Shown: positions 12,413 through 24,799, counted from the first letter of the stretch. The stretch: 64,000 nt of DNA from Prostheceraeus crozeri (GCA_907163375.1 CAJQUW010016173.1:233757-297756); one strand, 5' to 3'. Translations and numbers: made by a program. Notes: generated by a model not told the origin, from the sequence alone.

Positions 12413-13265
12413 ATAGCTGGAACGATAAGCCAATATTCAAAAAATTTTGATTAAGATTAAAGTGTTCAAATATTTGATTATGATTATGATTGATTGAAGT
12501 GTTGAAGAATGTGATTATGATTGAGGCGGCTATAGGCTTGATTATGATTGATTAAGGTGTTCGAAATTGGGACTATGATTAGTGTGGTCAGACGCTTTGT
12601 CATGAAGACTGGGTAGGTTGAAAATGATGCTGATTACGACTTTCAGACGCTTTGTCAGATCAGTGATAATTATAGTGAGTTTAAGTACTAATTTGAAACG
12701 TGGTAAAATGTATAACACTGTGCAGTGATAGCAGTTTTTATTCAAACTCATCTCCTTGTTCAAATAATAAGCTTACTATTACTGCTCAATTACTGTAATT
12801 ATTCGATTTTGTTCAGTACCATCATGGCGGACAAATTGTCAAAAACATTGAACTCAGTAGTCTATTGAGTTTTTTTGATAATCTAAAGTATACGTAAAGA
12901 GAAAACATCAGAGAGATGATATTTTAGGGAAGAAAATGCGTAAAGTCATGTTCATGACCGTGCATCAAGGATCGGTACTCTCAGCGACATTGTGTACTTT
13001 CAGTCCTTACTTAGTCTAGCTCTGCTTATGTAGTCACTCTGCCATCGGCGTCCGTGTTCTTATCTGAACGGATGTTCGGATGACTAAAATCAAATTTAAT
13101 CAAATTTGCTGATAAATTAACGTGATTTTGATTATGATTAATGATTGATTAAATTTTCAAAACCTTGATTATGATTGAGATTAATGATTGAACTAAATTT
13201 CAATGACGTGATTATGATTATGATTAGCCTCAAAAAGTTAATTGATTATGATTAATCCAGCTCTA
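12413..13265. mobile_element. Probable hAT-like MITE with GATTATGATT subterminal repeats
   Basis: The stretch starts with AGCTGG (12414) and ends with CCAGCTCT (13257-13264), the kind of short inverted terminus seen in hAT relatives. Inside, the motif GATTATGATT and variants recur many times in the first 150 bp and last 180 bp. An 8-bp target duplication is not exact. It abuts the Penelope-like arm starting near 13268. Confidence 0.35.
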
Positions 13266-13324
13266 GTCATTGTTTGATTTGAGGAGACTCAATTCGTTCG
13301 ATGGATCAAAAACCATATTACAGT

Positions 13325-14991
13325 CAGAGTTGGAAAAATCGGAATTGGAATTAATTCCGATCCGGAATTAATTCCATTTTTCGTCGGAATTGGATTTGAC
13401 GATATTCAAATCTACTGGAATTGGAATTGGAATTGACCTTCATAAACCTCAATTCCACTTTTTCGATAGACCTGTGATAAATCTATTTGTACAAAAATTG
13501 AAATCACAGTACTCGGCCGTTGTGTTAACTGCACGCAGAGATAAGAGAGAGATAGATCGACAGAGGTAGCTTTATTCTATTGTTGAATAAAGGGTGTTTT
13601 TTGTGACTTCGATGGACCTACAGTCCCGGACAATGTTATTTCAGCGATTAAGAAGACAATGAAAAGACAATCATCTTTGTTCAATCTGTTATTTAGTCAT
13701 TTATCAAGTAAGATAATTAATCAAAATACAGCAATTGTTGAATTTAGTTCTTGATAGGATAAGCACAAAAATTGGATATTAACTTAAGTGTTGTAGACAC
13801 GAAAAACAATTGGTTTGGAAAGAGGAAAATTAACGCTGCATTGAAGGGCAGCAACCCTGTGAATTCAAATCATAACATAGTGTCAAAAAATTATTCTAAT
13901 CATTAATTATTCAATTACATAAGCTATTATTCAACTTCCAATCACAGCAATTAACAATATTAATAATAAATACTATAGTTATATAGATACGATACGCAGC
14001 GATAAAAGAAAAATTTTACATTTACAGTTCACTTCTTAATGTTGAATTCACTTCAATTCGATCGGACTCACTTATACCAAAATAGTATCATAAATATCAG
14101 TGTCACTTATATCGTCAATCTTCAATCGCGCTCGCTGATGTGTTGCCGTATACGCTGCTGTGTTGTTGTTCGCTGGCAGGCAGTTGTTGTTGTTACTTCT
14201 GTAGTTATGTTACACCACGAGAGCCCGGAGTTCTTCTAACAGCTACTGAAGATGTCGTATGTGTTGTTGTTGGTAGTTGTTGTTGTGTCAATTTCTCATC
14301 GTTTCTAATTTATATAAATTTTTGAGACTTGACGATAAAACCACTTTCTTTTGAAAATTGAAAAAGTTTCCTTTAATCACTGCTCGTTAGCTTTCGACCC
14401 GACCACATTTCGCTCTTATCACGGAATTTTTAATCTCCTTTTTTAACATGGACCATTAATCAGATTTCATGATATCACTTTTATCGTCGTTTTTTCTTTC
14501 ATCAACAATCACGTTATTCGCACACTGAATTTCTTTCTTCCGTCAGTTTATTAATAGATTTATTCGCATCTTATCTCTCTCTCTCTCAGCGTTTGATTCT
14601 ATACGGACCGTTAACTTTCTTTTCTTTTTTTCACGAGATATTGAATATCTCGTTTACGAAACGAAAATGGCGTAGGCTGACCGGCTACTTATATACATGT
14701 AAACAAAAAATATGAACTATGAAACTGAAAACGCACATAGGAACGACGCAGAGAACGGCACACAGGAACAACGAGGATAGAATAAGGGCACATGGGTTAG
14801 ATTGAAACGAACAAACGTTAGATACATTAACATAAGACACTATACGCGACATGCAATTATCGGAATTGAATCTTATTATGGAATTGGAATTGAATTGAAC
14901 TGTTTCGACTGGAATTGGAATTGGATTTGGAATTGAAATTTCTGCTCCGGAATTGGAATTAAAAAATTTCAGTGGAATTTTTCCAGCTCTG
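13325..14991. mobile_element. Non-autonomous hAT-superfamily element with 8-bp target duplication
   Basis: The termini are CAGAGTTGGAAAAAT and, inverted, ATTTTTCCAGCTCTG. An exact 8-bp duplication ATTACAGT flanks them (13317-13324 and 14992-14999), which is the hallmark length for hAT. Subterminal arrays of GGAATT/AATTCC variants occur at both ends, as expected for transposase binding sites. No transposase frame is recognisable inside. The reconstructed empty site lies within the Penelope-like arm. Confidence 0.8.
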
Positions 14992-15079
14992 ATTACAGTA
15001 TTAGCTAAAGCGCTTTTCGGTCCAGCATCGCTGGTCATTTTCAAAGCAATAACATTTATCACATAAAAATTTCAAATAT

Positions 15080-15402
15080 CTGTAACAGTATGCCAAGAAG
15101 TGGACTTTCTCGACCAACTCAACGGATTGCAGTCCTCAATCAAATTCATCATCGAAATGGAGCGTGATTCAAACATATCCTTCTTAGATATTATGATAAA
15201 GAGAAGGTGTGATACCGAATTTTCCTTGTCCGTTTTTCGAAAGAAGACCCACACAGATTTATATCTCAATGGTCATTCTTGCCATCCAAATTCTGTGTTC
15301 AGAGGAATTGTGCATGGATTAGGGAAAAGGGTGAAAATGGTTCGTTCTGATGAAAACCTAAATGATGAACTTTCTATGAAAATGATAATAGCATACTGTT
15401 AA
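15080..15402 (+). pseudogene. Penelope-like RT fragment
   Basis: The frame reads FLDQLNGLQSSIKFIIEMER, then ISFLDIMIKR, then SVFRKKTHTDLYLNGHS and HP. This is the conserved RT block just after the YVDD box in Penelope-like elements ('F---LN--H--I-F--E-E----FLD--I-R', 'V-RK-THTD-YL---S-HP'). It is truncated at both ends and belongs to a different subfamily from the copy at 1984-3257, judging by sequence. Confidence 0.8.
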
Positions 15403-15559
15403 AAATATTTTGAAATTTGCATGAGATAAATGTTATTGCTTTGAAAATGGCCAGCGGTACTGGACTGAAAAGCGCTTTAGCAAATAATATGGTTTTCGAT
15501 CCATCGAACGAATTGAGTGTCCTCAAATCGAACAACAGCAATAACGGCTAATCCATCAT

Positions 15560-15890
15560 GCAAGAACTATGTGATGCGATAGCTCCGTTGGTTAAGTGCC
15601 GCTCTTCGGTACGGAAGTGCAGACGGTCCACGGTTCGAGTCTGGCAGCCTCGGCAGGTACCATCGCCATCACTAGCGGTTAATAACCCTTACCTAGTGAG
15701 AGTTGCGTGTGTAAAGACTGTCCCACCAGCATCTTCTAGTATGGCTTCGTGCTTTGGGCGGAGCAAGGATGGATGGCACATGCATAATAGCAATTGGCCC
15801 TACCTATCTTCTTCTGATTGTGAGTCATCACGTTTCGCTTCACAAGCCAAGACTGGTATAAAAGCATTCCGGCTAAAAAATTAACAGCTT
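15560..15890 (+). mobile_element. tRNA-derived SINE
   Basis: The sequence from about 15573 has an A-box-like TAGCTCCGTTGGTTAAGTGC and, 40-50 nt later, a B-box GGTTCGAGTCT, the split internal RNA polymerase III promoter of a tRNA. The cloverleaf is imperfect and a non-tRNA body follows, so a SINE is more likely than a functional tRNA gene. Its 3' limit is uncertain (about 15890, where a Penelope-like inverted arm begins). Confidence 0.6.
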
Positions 15891-15892
15891 TT

Positions 15893-16275
15893 TGCAACAA
15901 AAACAATTTTCTGCGACCGTTTAGTAATTTATTCCCAATATTTCGACTTAGCCTTTATCAAGGGATGCAGAAAAGGAAATTACACTGAATGTCATTAAGA
16001 AAATTTAAACTAACCTATCTATGAAATACAACCTAGAACCTTAGTAGAGCATGGACATTGTGACATGCTAACACAGAGCTTTTTATCGAAAAAATCATGG
16101 ATTACAAAAAGATAAAAAAATCTATAAAGGTAAAAGTAAAGATAAAAGGCCTACCGAAATGCTACTCAATCTTATTAATTCTGTGTAACTTTTAGCTTTC
16201 CTTTTATCTTTACTTTTGAAATATTGGGAATAAATTGCTAAACGGTCGCAGAAAATTGTTTTTGTTGCAAATTGA
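15893..16275. repeat. Inverted Penelope-type terminal repeats
   Basis: The arms 15893-15950 and 16212-16272 are inverted copies with AAACGGTCGCAGAAAATTG and ATATTGGGAATAAATT. An inner inverted pair (AAAAGTAAAGATAAAAGG, 16130-16147, and its complement at 16201-16218) sits between them. The inverted-strand order CTTGATAA, GGCTAAG, CGAAATATTGGGAATAAA resembles a decayed version of the hammerhead-like region at 7.0 kb. No coding capacity. Confidence 0.5.
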
Positions 16276-16279
16276 ATGA

Positions 16280-19200
16280 ATCCCGACCGATGGCAACTAA
16301 AAATCAAATTCAAATTAACAGCTTCTCCAAATCACTCCAGCAGCGGTTGTCTGGCAATGTTGATCTAAACAAGGTGTGTGGGTTTCATAACTTGTACTTT
16401 GTACAAAAATAGTCAAAAATCTCATAAGTGATGAGATCAATTCGAATAGGTCTTACAGCCATGCTTTCCATTATCGGAATTTTACTTTCACGTGCTGATG
16501 GCATAAGTTACGAGTAGATTGCCAGTACTTGAGCACGCTCAACTACTAAGGAGAAAGTAACGATCACATCGGGGAAAGTTTGACGCGAACAAGGTGTGGC
16601 AGCAGCAGGAGGCAGTCCTGGATTCTGGATACCCATGACAGGCGAAATCGACCATGCGACCCTTGTCAGCACCAGTCTTGGCTTGCAAATTTCCTAATAT
16701 TTTACTGCTATGGAGGTAATATACAATAGTCAGCAGGGAGGTAAGTCTGGCTCCAGAGGAAGGTCTGGTGACTCCAGGCAATAGGTCTGATGATCGTGGA
16801 GAACAGTTCCATTGACAGCTGGCAAAGACAGCACAACGGGATTTCTTTTGGGAACATGTAAGTCCGAGAGCACGTGCTGGGGTAGCGATACTTTGGTCTG
16901 GTTGCTTGGTGTCAGGGTTGTTCTTTTTGTGTTCCTGTCCCCCTAAGAGCTACTGTTTATGACTTGGGGAGACACCACTGTAACTGATTATGTGTCCTTG
17001 AGACGCCAGAGTCAGCACTAGTGGACATGTCCCTGATAATATGATTGCTGACAGGATTGTTTTCATTGGAAGTCAGCATGACACAGGTGCAAACCAACCG
17101 GGATGAAGGGGCCTACATCCATTGTAACATATCAAGGCCTCCAAAGGTGGTTCAGGGCTGCTGCTAGTTTGGTGCTGGGTGGATTGGGGTGGATCGTTGC
17201 TACTCTGGGTCCCACTCCGCACCTTAGAGTGTATCTTTTACATAACTGTTATATTATTTTTGAGTTGGAAAGAGCCAGGAATTTTTGAGATGTCAATTAT
17301 TATTTTATGTTATGATGTATCAAATTTTTCGATTACCATCCAGTAATCATCTTCAGGTACATATTTAACTGTTGTAGTTCACATTGTCAATATCAGTGGC
17401 AAATGAAGTCGAATGATCAAAAGTCGATCCCGAGGTTAAGTACCGAGGTTCTCTACATGTTTACCCCGTAATAAACTATCGGTTCGTACTCAGCTAACCT
17501 TCCTCTAGGTGCCATCGTGCATAATCACATCGCTTGTTTATTACTTCTTCTTAGTTGCGTTGAGCCGGCACGTGTCGAGCTGGCTTACTTGTAATGAGCG
17601 GTTTATCTAAGATGCTGCTTACGCATGACTCAGAAATTACGGGTTTATCAGGGCATCTTAGTCTCAGGATAGCATTGATCTCTTTTAGAGAAGCCCATGG
17701 TTTTCATTGACTATCTCTAACAGTGCGTCTCTCATCGAATCATCAACTTCACGATGACGAAGTCCTCCGTGCTGATTTATCACATCATCACTTCGAGATT
17801 TCATCATTGCGTGGGGTTAACTTGCTGTACTGAGCTCCACTTCAGTAACACATAAAAGGGACGTCAATAAACTGATGTACATTACATGGATGGCAAAGAA
17901 AGGTAAATCACTCTGACATACATGGTGGAAAATACTTGTTTAGGAGTTGTGTCAAAGGCACTGAGAGCGAGTGCGGGAAGTGAGCTCTCCCTAGCCACCT
18001 GTCTCCACGTGCTTGTAGCTGGAAATAATATGACACGAATAAAGCTAACAGCAATGTGATGCTTCTACTCCTCTGCATTCTTAACAAAACACAAAAAGTT
18101 CACATGCCGTGTATCCATAGTAATACAAATAATTAAATGTTGGATTAATTTATTATCTTTTGCTTCATTCCTAACTTTTTAAGTTGGCGGTATAAAACGA
18201 ATGATACATATAGGCCGTGTATCAGCTATAGGCCATGCATCAGGAGTTAAAGTTAAAAATGTGTTTCTCAGGAGCGAATGCGCTTTCTATTTGAATGCAC
18301 AACCGATAACAAATACATCAACGTCATCGGTCGGTGATTAGTTCAGAAAAGATCATAGAAAATATGTATTTCCGAATAGCAATTCTTTCTAATAGTAAAT
18401 TACTCATAACCAAATCGCAACCATTAAGTATAAAATCAACGATTTTGTGGCGTTAAGTCTCAAGTTTTTAATGGTATCTATAGTCGATATGCCATATTGC
18501 CACTGATATTATTGGAGGAATAGCAACTTCCAAAACGTGATGCGCTTGAGGGGAGTCCAAGAGATTGAGCTATCGGCTTCATTTTATGGACTTCTTTTCA
18601 AGGGGGTTCAAGGGAGACTCGGCAAATCTTCAAATTATAGGCATCATTATATGAATGACTCGATCAAGGATAAACAAAATATACTGATGAAGGTTCATTA
18701 TTGAATGAAACTGAAATGATTAATAGATATAGCATGTTACTTGAAAAGCAGTGTTATATAGCGGTCACTAATACACTTAATACAGGAGTTGCCGTTCATA
18801 ACCCCACGCAGTGCCGTATCTGTAAATGCCCCCCCTCCAAAAAAATCGCAGTCCCCCTAAATGTGCGTAGCCGAGCTTTGGTACGCCATTACCTCACATC
18901 TACGTGTCAAAGAATTGCTGATGCAGACGCATGTGTGATGTGTGTGTGCGTATGGGTCTCCGGTGTGTATTTATCTATGCGTGTTCTTTTTCTTCACGGC
19001 TAATGAAGAACAATATCATCTGGAGGGACAACACTTCCGAGTTGTTTTACACTTAACCGTTTCTTTCGTTTCACAAACAGATCACGGCATATTTTACCAG
19101 AGCAGATTGTGGTGCTGAATGGTAGACTGACAGAACCTCTTCCTCCGACGAACATATTCAATTGGCTAAGTGAACATGTACTTCTAAGGGCGGGCTGAAC

Positions 19201-19411
19201 TACATAGCATTTCAGCAAGGGCTGCCCCGGAACGATGGGCTCGGGGCTGTAGTTGCGACTCTTACCCCATGGATAATGAGTTCACCAGCATATTAAACCC
19301 AATTTAACCTGGTTTGGATCACTCCATTCTTTTTACCGACAACTCCGCTTCCTTCATCAGCTCCCTGAAAAAGGTTGTGGTGACGGATTGAATACGAAAA
19401 ACGGGAGCGCA
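16280..19411. other. Unassigned region
   Basis: Three kilobases without a gene I can support. The short frames at 16539-16781, 17103-17288, 18701-19003 and 19000-19218 show no domain. The 16.8-17.2 kb stretch is less AT-rich than its surroundings and may be a decayed repeat. A C-rich patch lies near 18830. Confidence 0.4.
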
Positions 19412-19416
19412 TCAAT

Positions 19417-19575
19417 TAAATAAGCACACGCTTTTTCGATTGACAAATTTATTGTGAATGAACAAAGCTGAAAGGCAAGGTTGCAACTAGAGCTACGTGT
19501 CGTCATTTCACGTACGTGAAGTTATACATCAAAACACACATAAAGGTGCTAACAAGTCCGATGAGATATTGTCTA
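19417..19575 (-). repeat. 3' LTR of the Gypsy-type element
   Basis: 159 bp, identical by eye to 22166-22324. Preceded on the minus strand by the purine-rich tract. Left-flanked by TCAAT. Confidence 0.9.
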
Positions 19576-19647
19576 CCTCCTCCCCAGTCTAAACGGGCCG
19601 GTCGGAGAATACATGGCGTTCGTTTAAGACGTTTGAAATGTTAAGCA

Positions 19648-21272
19648 CTACCACTTTCGGCCAGGGGGGTTGTAGTCCATCAGACGACGGAGGGCAAGTG
19701 GAGGTTTCGGGCGGGATGCATTGGCGGGACTAGCAGGAGGTGGAGTGTGCGGATTGTTCACGGTTTGTTGACGATCCAGTTTGTTCCCTATCATTGAGGT
19801 TTCTCGTTCAGGGCTCGCGGGTGCAGGAAGATCGTTGGCTTCTTCGGAGATTGAGTGGTCTGGTGTTGGCGGAACTGTGTTAGATGGCGGTATCGTAGAT
19901 GCTGGCTTGAGGATTCTGGGTTCGGGGTCGAAGTTCAATGTTGGAAGGAACTTCAAATCATCGGTAATACGGCGTGTCGGTGTCGGAGGATGAGCTGGTA
20001 AATACTTCCTTAAGAATTTGCGATTGCGCAGCGTTATGCGTCCAGAGCCATCCACCCGGACTACGTATTGGTCAAACTGCCTCACCTCAATTATCTTTCC
20101 AGTGCGGTCCCATTTTGTCGGATGTGGGCCAGTCTGGTTCTGAAGGCGTACGTGATCTCCGACAGCTAAGGGTGGCAGACGTTTTGTGTGTTCGCTTAGA
20201 CGTTCCAGCGCTTTTTGGTGTCGGTTTCGTAATGCTTCTTCGCGAGCATTGAGGACATCAATCCAAGTTGGGTGAGGTTGATATCGTCCTGGCAGGATGG
20301 GGATGAAGTCTTTAATTGGTCGACCAAATAGGCACATCGCTGGGGATAATTTAGTGTCGGGATCCGGAGTGTTGCGATACTGTAGGACGGCTCTCTGAAA
20401 TGTATCCGTGTCTAGTTCGCCATTAGGGCCCGTGTTGGAAGCAATGAGGCGCTTCGCCGTTTTGACACCAATTTCCGCTCTTGTGTTGGAGTGTGGGTGC
20501 GCGACAGATGACAGACGATGGTGTACACCCCAATTTTTGAGGAACGTGGATGCGGATGACGAAGTGAATTCAGGACCGCCGTCGGATGCACATTCATCAG
20601 GGATACCATTGTGACAAAAATTCTGCGTAGACTGGTTATAAGGCCTTGGGTACCGTTGTGTGCACGTTCAATGATGAGCCAGTTGGAATATCGGTCGACT
20701 ATGACGAGGTAGTTGTGTCCCTTATATTTGAAGTAGTCTGCGCATATACATTGGAAGGGGTACGACGGCAACATCAATTCAGTAGGTGGGGCGCTAGGCT
20801 GAGAAGGAGCGTTGCGATTGCAGTCGCTGCAGTGGTTCCGTTGTGCGCTGACGTCTGTTGTGATGCCAGGCCAGAACACTGTGGAGTCTGCGCGGGCTAA
20901 CATAGAAGTGACTCCTTGGTGAGCAGAGTGAAGCGTTGAGAGGACATTTTGTTGGAGCGATTTTGGTATCACTATGCGATCCTTATAGAGGATGACACCG
21001 TCGACAGAGGAAAGGTGATGCTTGAAACGGTGGAATTCACGTACAGCTGGCGGTAAAGCATTGTACGGTTCGGGGAAACCGTCTTCAATCAAGCGTAGAA
21101 GTTGTTGCATGTCTGGGTCGCTGGTGGTTGCTAGTCGGACCTTATTCCAAGTGATAGCGTTAGGTTGCAACGAGTCAAGGGCTGATGCGGCGGCGAAGAC
21201 GAGATCGTCGTCGGAGATTGACGGTGAATGTTCTTCAGACCGAATGAGGGACGTGAATGGAGACGACTGCAT
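19648..21272 (-). pseudogene. Gypsy-type integrase, one frameshift
   Basis: The N-terminal zinc-binding domain is visible (HSAHQGV ... HCSDC, an HHCC set). The catalytic core follows with its first Asp in ICADYFKYKG. After a frameshift near 20610 the second Asp is in CASDGGPEF and the Glu in [11 protein letters not shown], completing a D,D-35-E arrangement. The C-terminal frame (20337-19648) has an SH3-like/GPY-type module ([35 protein letters not shown]) and a proline-rich tail. Integrase inserts the element DNA into the host genome. The frameshift makes this copy inactive as it stands. Upstream it is joined to gag by the pol deletion. Confidence 0.85.
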
Positions 21273-22152
21273 GAGTCACACTGCTGATTATAAGCAGGGC
21301 AGTGAGTTTTTCTGTAGGCAGGTGGAGCTTTCTGTCCATGTCCTCGACGACCACAGTAAGAGCAGATATCTGCACCGTTGATTTTGGCTTCACGAAGATC
21401 TTTTGTTTGTTGACGGCGATATTGACTGCGGGCCATGGCTGCTGTTGCTCCCTGCGTCTCAAGAAGCTTGTTTGCGGAACGTTTTCCAGCTTCTTTCGCT
21501 TCGATGAACTGAAACACTGCTTCTAGGGACATGTTTTGGTTTGTGTGGCCAAGCAGTTCCAGTTGAATCTCCGAATCAGCCACACCACGGATAAGGACGT
21601 CGCGAAGAATTTGGTTTGTGTAGTTTACGCTCGATTTACAGCTAGTGCATTCCATTGCGTACTTGCATACACCAGCTTGTCCGCGGATGCGGGCGCCGAA
21701 TGATCGAATTGTTTCATCGCGATCCTGTCGCATTTCGTAGAGGGCAACTCGGGCAACCATAGTGTTTTCCTCTCTGACGGCCAGAGTCTTCATCGCCGCT
21801 AACACATTTGTTTCGGATAGATTAATTAGGCTGCCGCCACAGAACGTGTGAGATCTTTTCGAAGGTCTTCTTCACAACATTCTAATAGCTGTATGATGAC
21901 ATCCTTCCCAATGAGCTTGGTGGCATCCTTATAGTCCTGCCAGCGGGTGAGGAAGTATGACCAGTCTTCGCTTGAACCGGCCGATGAGACAGTTGGACGG
22001 CGTACCCGATCCATCTTTGCTGTAGCGCTGGATGTGGGCGAGCTGACGTGTCTTCCAGAGGCGTGTATTTGCAGTAGTGTAGCTGCCAATGTGTCGGATA
22101 CGTCAGAAGTTTGGTATCCACAGAGCGGGAACGGACAGTCGTAGATTGGCAT
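21131..22152 (-). pseudogene. Gypsy-type gag, frameshifted, joined out of frame to integrase
   Basis: I place the start at an ATG (22152) rather than the upstream GTG inside the LTR edge. The first frame ends at 21826 and a second continues from about 21840, so there is one frameshift. The second part has a capsid-like helical region (LYEMRQDRDETIRSFGARI, then TNQILRDVLIRGVAD) and a cysteine knuckle CSYCGRRGHG with a following CPAYNQQCDSC. This is the gag-to-protease boundary in invertebrate Gypsy elements. At about 21265 it runs into the RNase H-integrase linker in another frame. Confidence 0.8.
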
Positions 22153-22165
22153 CGTGCTTTGTTCA

Positions 22166-22324
22166 TAAATAAGCACACGCTTTTTCGATTGACAAATTTA
22201 TTGTGAATGAACAAAGCTGAAAGGCAAGGTTGCAACTAGAGCTACGTGTCGTCATTTCACGTACGTGAAGTTATACATCAAAACACACATAAAGGTGCTA
22301 ACAAGTCCGATGAGATATTGTCTA
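22166..22324 (-). repeat. 5' LTR of the Gypsy-type element
   Basis: 159 bp, identical by eye to 19417-19575. Right-flanked by the TCAAT duplication. The gag start lies 14 bp inside the element. Confidence 0.9.
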
Positions 22325-22481
22325 TCAATGACATCTTTTTTATGCTGGTCCGTTGTGTTTCTTCCAAGTTATAGGCCTACGCATGTCTGTTGACGGTATT
22401 GGACAAATAGTATCAAACTGCAGTGTCCGAAAAGTGAAATGTTGAAATTCTTTTTGTTGAGATGAATTCTGAACATTTAGT

Positions 22482-23202
22482 GCGGCAACCAGAACGAGTT
22501 TCTGCAGGGAAAGAGGCCGAAAATGAGACTTTCACAGAATGATGTACACCCTATGCCTACTACGAATCGGCACGTTTGCCTAGTTCTAGTGAGTTCCTCT
22601 TCTTGTCGGACAGGATCAAAGAAAAACACATGTAAATCCAATAGGACGCAGATTGCAGTTTTTGGCTAAAATGAAATTTTGTATGTTTTCTATGATGAAA
22701 CGAAAAGTACTCAGCCCAGAGTCATAATTTTTGACATGCAATGTCTTCCAGTCATTTCCTATGATGTACATGTACTATTATTATGCTTCTGATCGGCAAT
22801 GTATGAGAGAATGTTGTTGAATGTGGACAAAGTTGCTCAAAATGTTTGTGTTTGCCGACATTAAGAGGCTCGCCAAATCTAAATGTGTTTAGTTTTATAG
22901 ACAGGGTGCATGAACATCATAGGAAATGACCTGAAGACATTGCATGTCAAAAAGTATGACTCTGGGCTTAGTACTTTTCATTTAATCAAAGAAAACATCG
23001 ACAATTTCATTTTAGCCAAAAACTGCAATCTGCATCCCATTGGATTTACATGTGTTTTTCTTTGATCCTGTCCGACAAGAAGAGGAACTCACTAGAACTA
23101 GGCAAACGTGCCGATTCGTAGTAGGCGTAGGGTGTACATCATTCTGTGAAAGTCTCACTTTCGGCCTCTTTCCCTGCAGAAACTCGTTCTGGCTGCCGGA
23201 CT
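22482..23202. repeat. Foldback repeat with arms of about 285 bp
   Basis: The arms 22482-22765 and 22915-23202 are inverted copies (about 90-95% by eye) separated by about 150 bp. Each starts at its outer edge with a GGCAACCAGAACGAGTTTCT-like sequence and ends inside at CATTTCCTATGATG. No transposase is inside. This is likely a foldback or long-TIR non-autonomous DNA transposon. The 105-residue frame at 23146 starts in the right arm and is not a convincing gene. Confidence 0.7.
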
Positions 23203-24780
23203 AATTTTTATTGGATCAAGTTCATCGCGTCAATATGCATGAAGATGCTTCAAAAGTTAACACGCAAACCGGTAAATCGAGATGATCTAGAAGTCTTCAC
23301 AAGTACATGTATTGGAATTGAATTAAAGGCTGTAGAAAAAATTCGAAGCGTAGCAATTCCGTGTAGCAGAGATGCGCATGCGACTGGATTGTTTGTCGGT
23401 AATTTCTCCTCAACATTGAAGTTCATGAAAGCAGGACAATATAGCAAGAATAGCGTTCAATAGTAAGGGAAAATCGGTGCGAAAAGGGGGGGATGACCAC
23501 CAATCGTCGATGCGCAGATGCTTCCTGAAAAAGGGAAGTTAGTTGCATACTTCTAGGTCAAAAGTGTCCTTGTTATTGATAGATAACGGTTGGGTTTACT
23601 TTATTAGTTACCGCCTTGTTTGGTAAGACAACTGACAGACCGTTTGAACAGTTTGATCGGTTCGTCGTGTGAACCAATGGCTCCTTCTCCTGGAAAAAAG
23701 AGTATATAGGTAGTTCTTCCAGAGAGGCAACAAGTCAATTGACTATTGAATAATAAGAAATTAATGATTACTCTCTCCCTTTCTCGGCCATTTTTCTCTG
23801 CCATCTTTCGGCTGAAAAGGGCCGCCTTCATTTCGAAAATTATATCTGACTTTCCGATTAACCTATTTTCATCATATTTTTCCAATCTTAGGTGAGACGT
23901 TAGGAGGACGACCTGGTGCAGATAGCAATGAATGGCAAAAGTGACATATATATCAAAAAGTCGAGGAAAGTGAGTACTTGACTCGAAAGAAAACATGAGA
24001 GCGGTAGAAGAGGCACAACTTCTATGGACAATAACTTTGGAGACACTAATGAGAGAGCGCACACGGTAATGAAAATGACAACCGCGTTGTAGAGGCAGAT
24101 TCGAAGCCATCTAATTCACAAAAGCGTCACCTCCTGCACCGACTGGGAGTGAAATTGGACGAGAGCGAGGAGGATTAGGTGGCATTACTGTTTTTGAGAG
24201 TTTGACAGAGATAGTCAATAACTTAATGTAGACCGTTATTGACTGAAGCAATATTGACTACATTCAACCGGAAAAGTGTTTTCGTGCCTGCAAATCCTCT
24301 GCGCCTATGTGTTCCATGAGCCTTCTGCTGCATCGTTTCTATGGAGTAGTGTTGTCGATTTGCAGTTCATTGTAAATGCTTCAATTCGGATAATACAGGC
24401 AAAACAAAATTCCAACAAGGTTGCCACTCGCACTTTTTTCGAAGTACATACTTACTTACTGCACATATTTTGTACTTATTTTCCTGAATTTTAAAGGTTT
24501 GTACTCATAATTTGTTTAATTATCTTATTCTCATAATCTTTTGAAAACTTCAGCAGCAAATTTGAATTTTTGTTACATACTTAATTTTTCTATCTTAAAC
24601 CTATCAATCAACCTGCTCCAAAACTCTGCAGTGCAGAGAGATGGGCCGATGGAGCATTTTTGATGGCCTCCAACATTCCCCTGAAAAGCATAATTGCCAT
24701 CAACAGAGACGGTCCGACCATTATGCGTTGAATGATCAATAAAATCAGAAATGTTAATCAAGACATCATTGATTTTGGAA
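23203..24780. other. Unassigned region before the hAT-like remnant
   Basis: No supported gene. The short frames at 23146-23463 and 23604-24110 have no recognisable domain and may be decayed repeats. Confidence 0.35.
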
Positions 24781-24799
24781 CTTACCCCTTACTCAAGGT

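Larger units (their letters stand above)
13268..15535 (+). mobile_element. Penelope-like element remnant with inverted arms, split by a hAT-like insertion
   Basis: A plus-strand Penelope RT fragment (15080-15402) lies between inverted arms. The left arm is 13268-13324 plus 15000-15062; the right arm is 15422-15535. Shared blocks include TCAAAGCAATAACATTTATC (inverted on the right), AGCGCTTTTCGGTCCAGC and TTCGTTCGATGGATC. Penelope-like elements often carry terminal repeats in inverted or mixed orientation. The left arm is interrupted by the 1667-bp insertion at 13325-14991. Confidence 0.65.
19417..22324 (-). mobile_element. Ty3/Gypsy-type LTR retrotransposon with identical LTRs and an internal pol deletion
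   Basis: Two 159-bp direct repeats (19417-19575 and 22166-22324) are identical by eye. A 5-bp direct duplication TCAAT flanks the element (19412-19416 and 22325-22329). On the minus strand the LTR begins TAGACAATATC and a purine-rich tract (GGGGAGGAGG) sits just upstream of the 3' LTR. The inside encodes gag (22152-21131, frameshifted) and integrase (21272-19648, frameshifted). Protease, reverse transcriptase and RNase H are missing: gag zinc-knuckle sequence runs directly into the linker before the integrase. It can only have moved in trans. Identical LTRs imply a recent insertion. Confidence 0.9.

Noticed and set aside
14039..14325. Cys/Val-rich frames in the hAT-like element
   Set aside because: They fall in a GTTGTTGTT low-complexity stretch; no transposase motif.
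15573..15650. Functional tRNA gene
   Set aside because: A and B boxes are present but the acceptor stem and body do not fold as a proper tRNA, and a SINE-like body follows.
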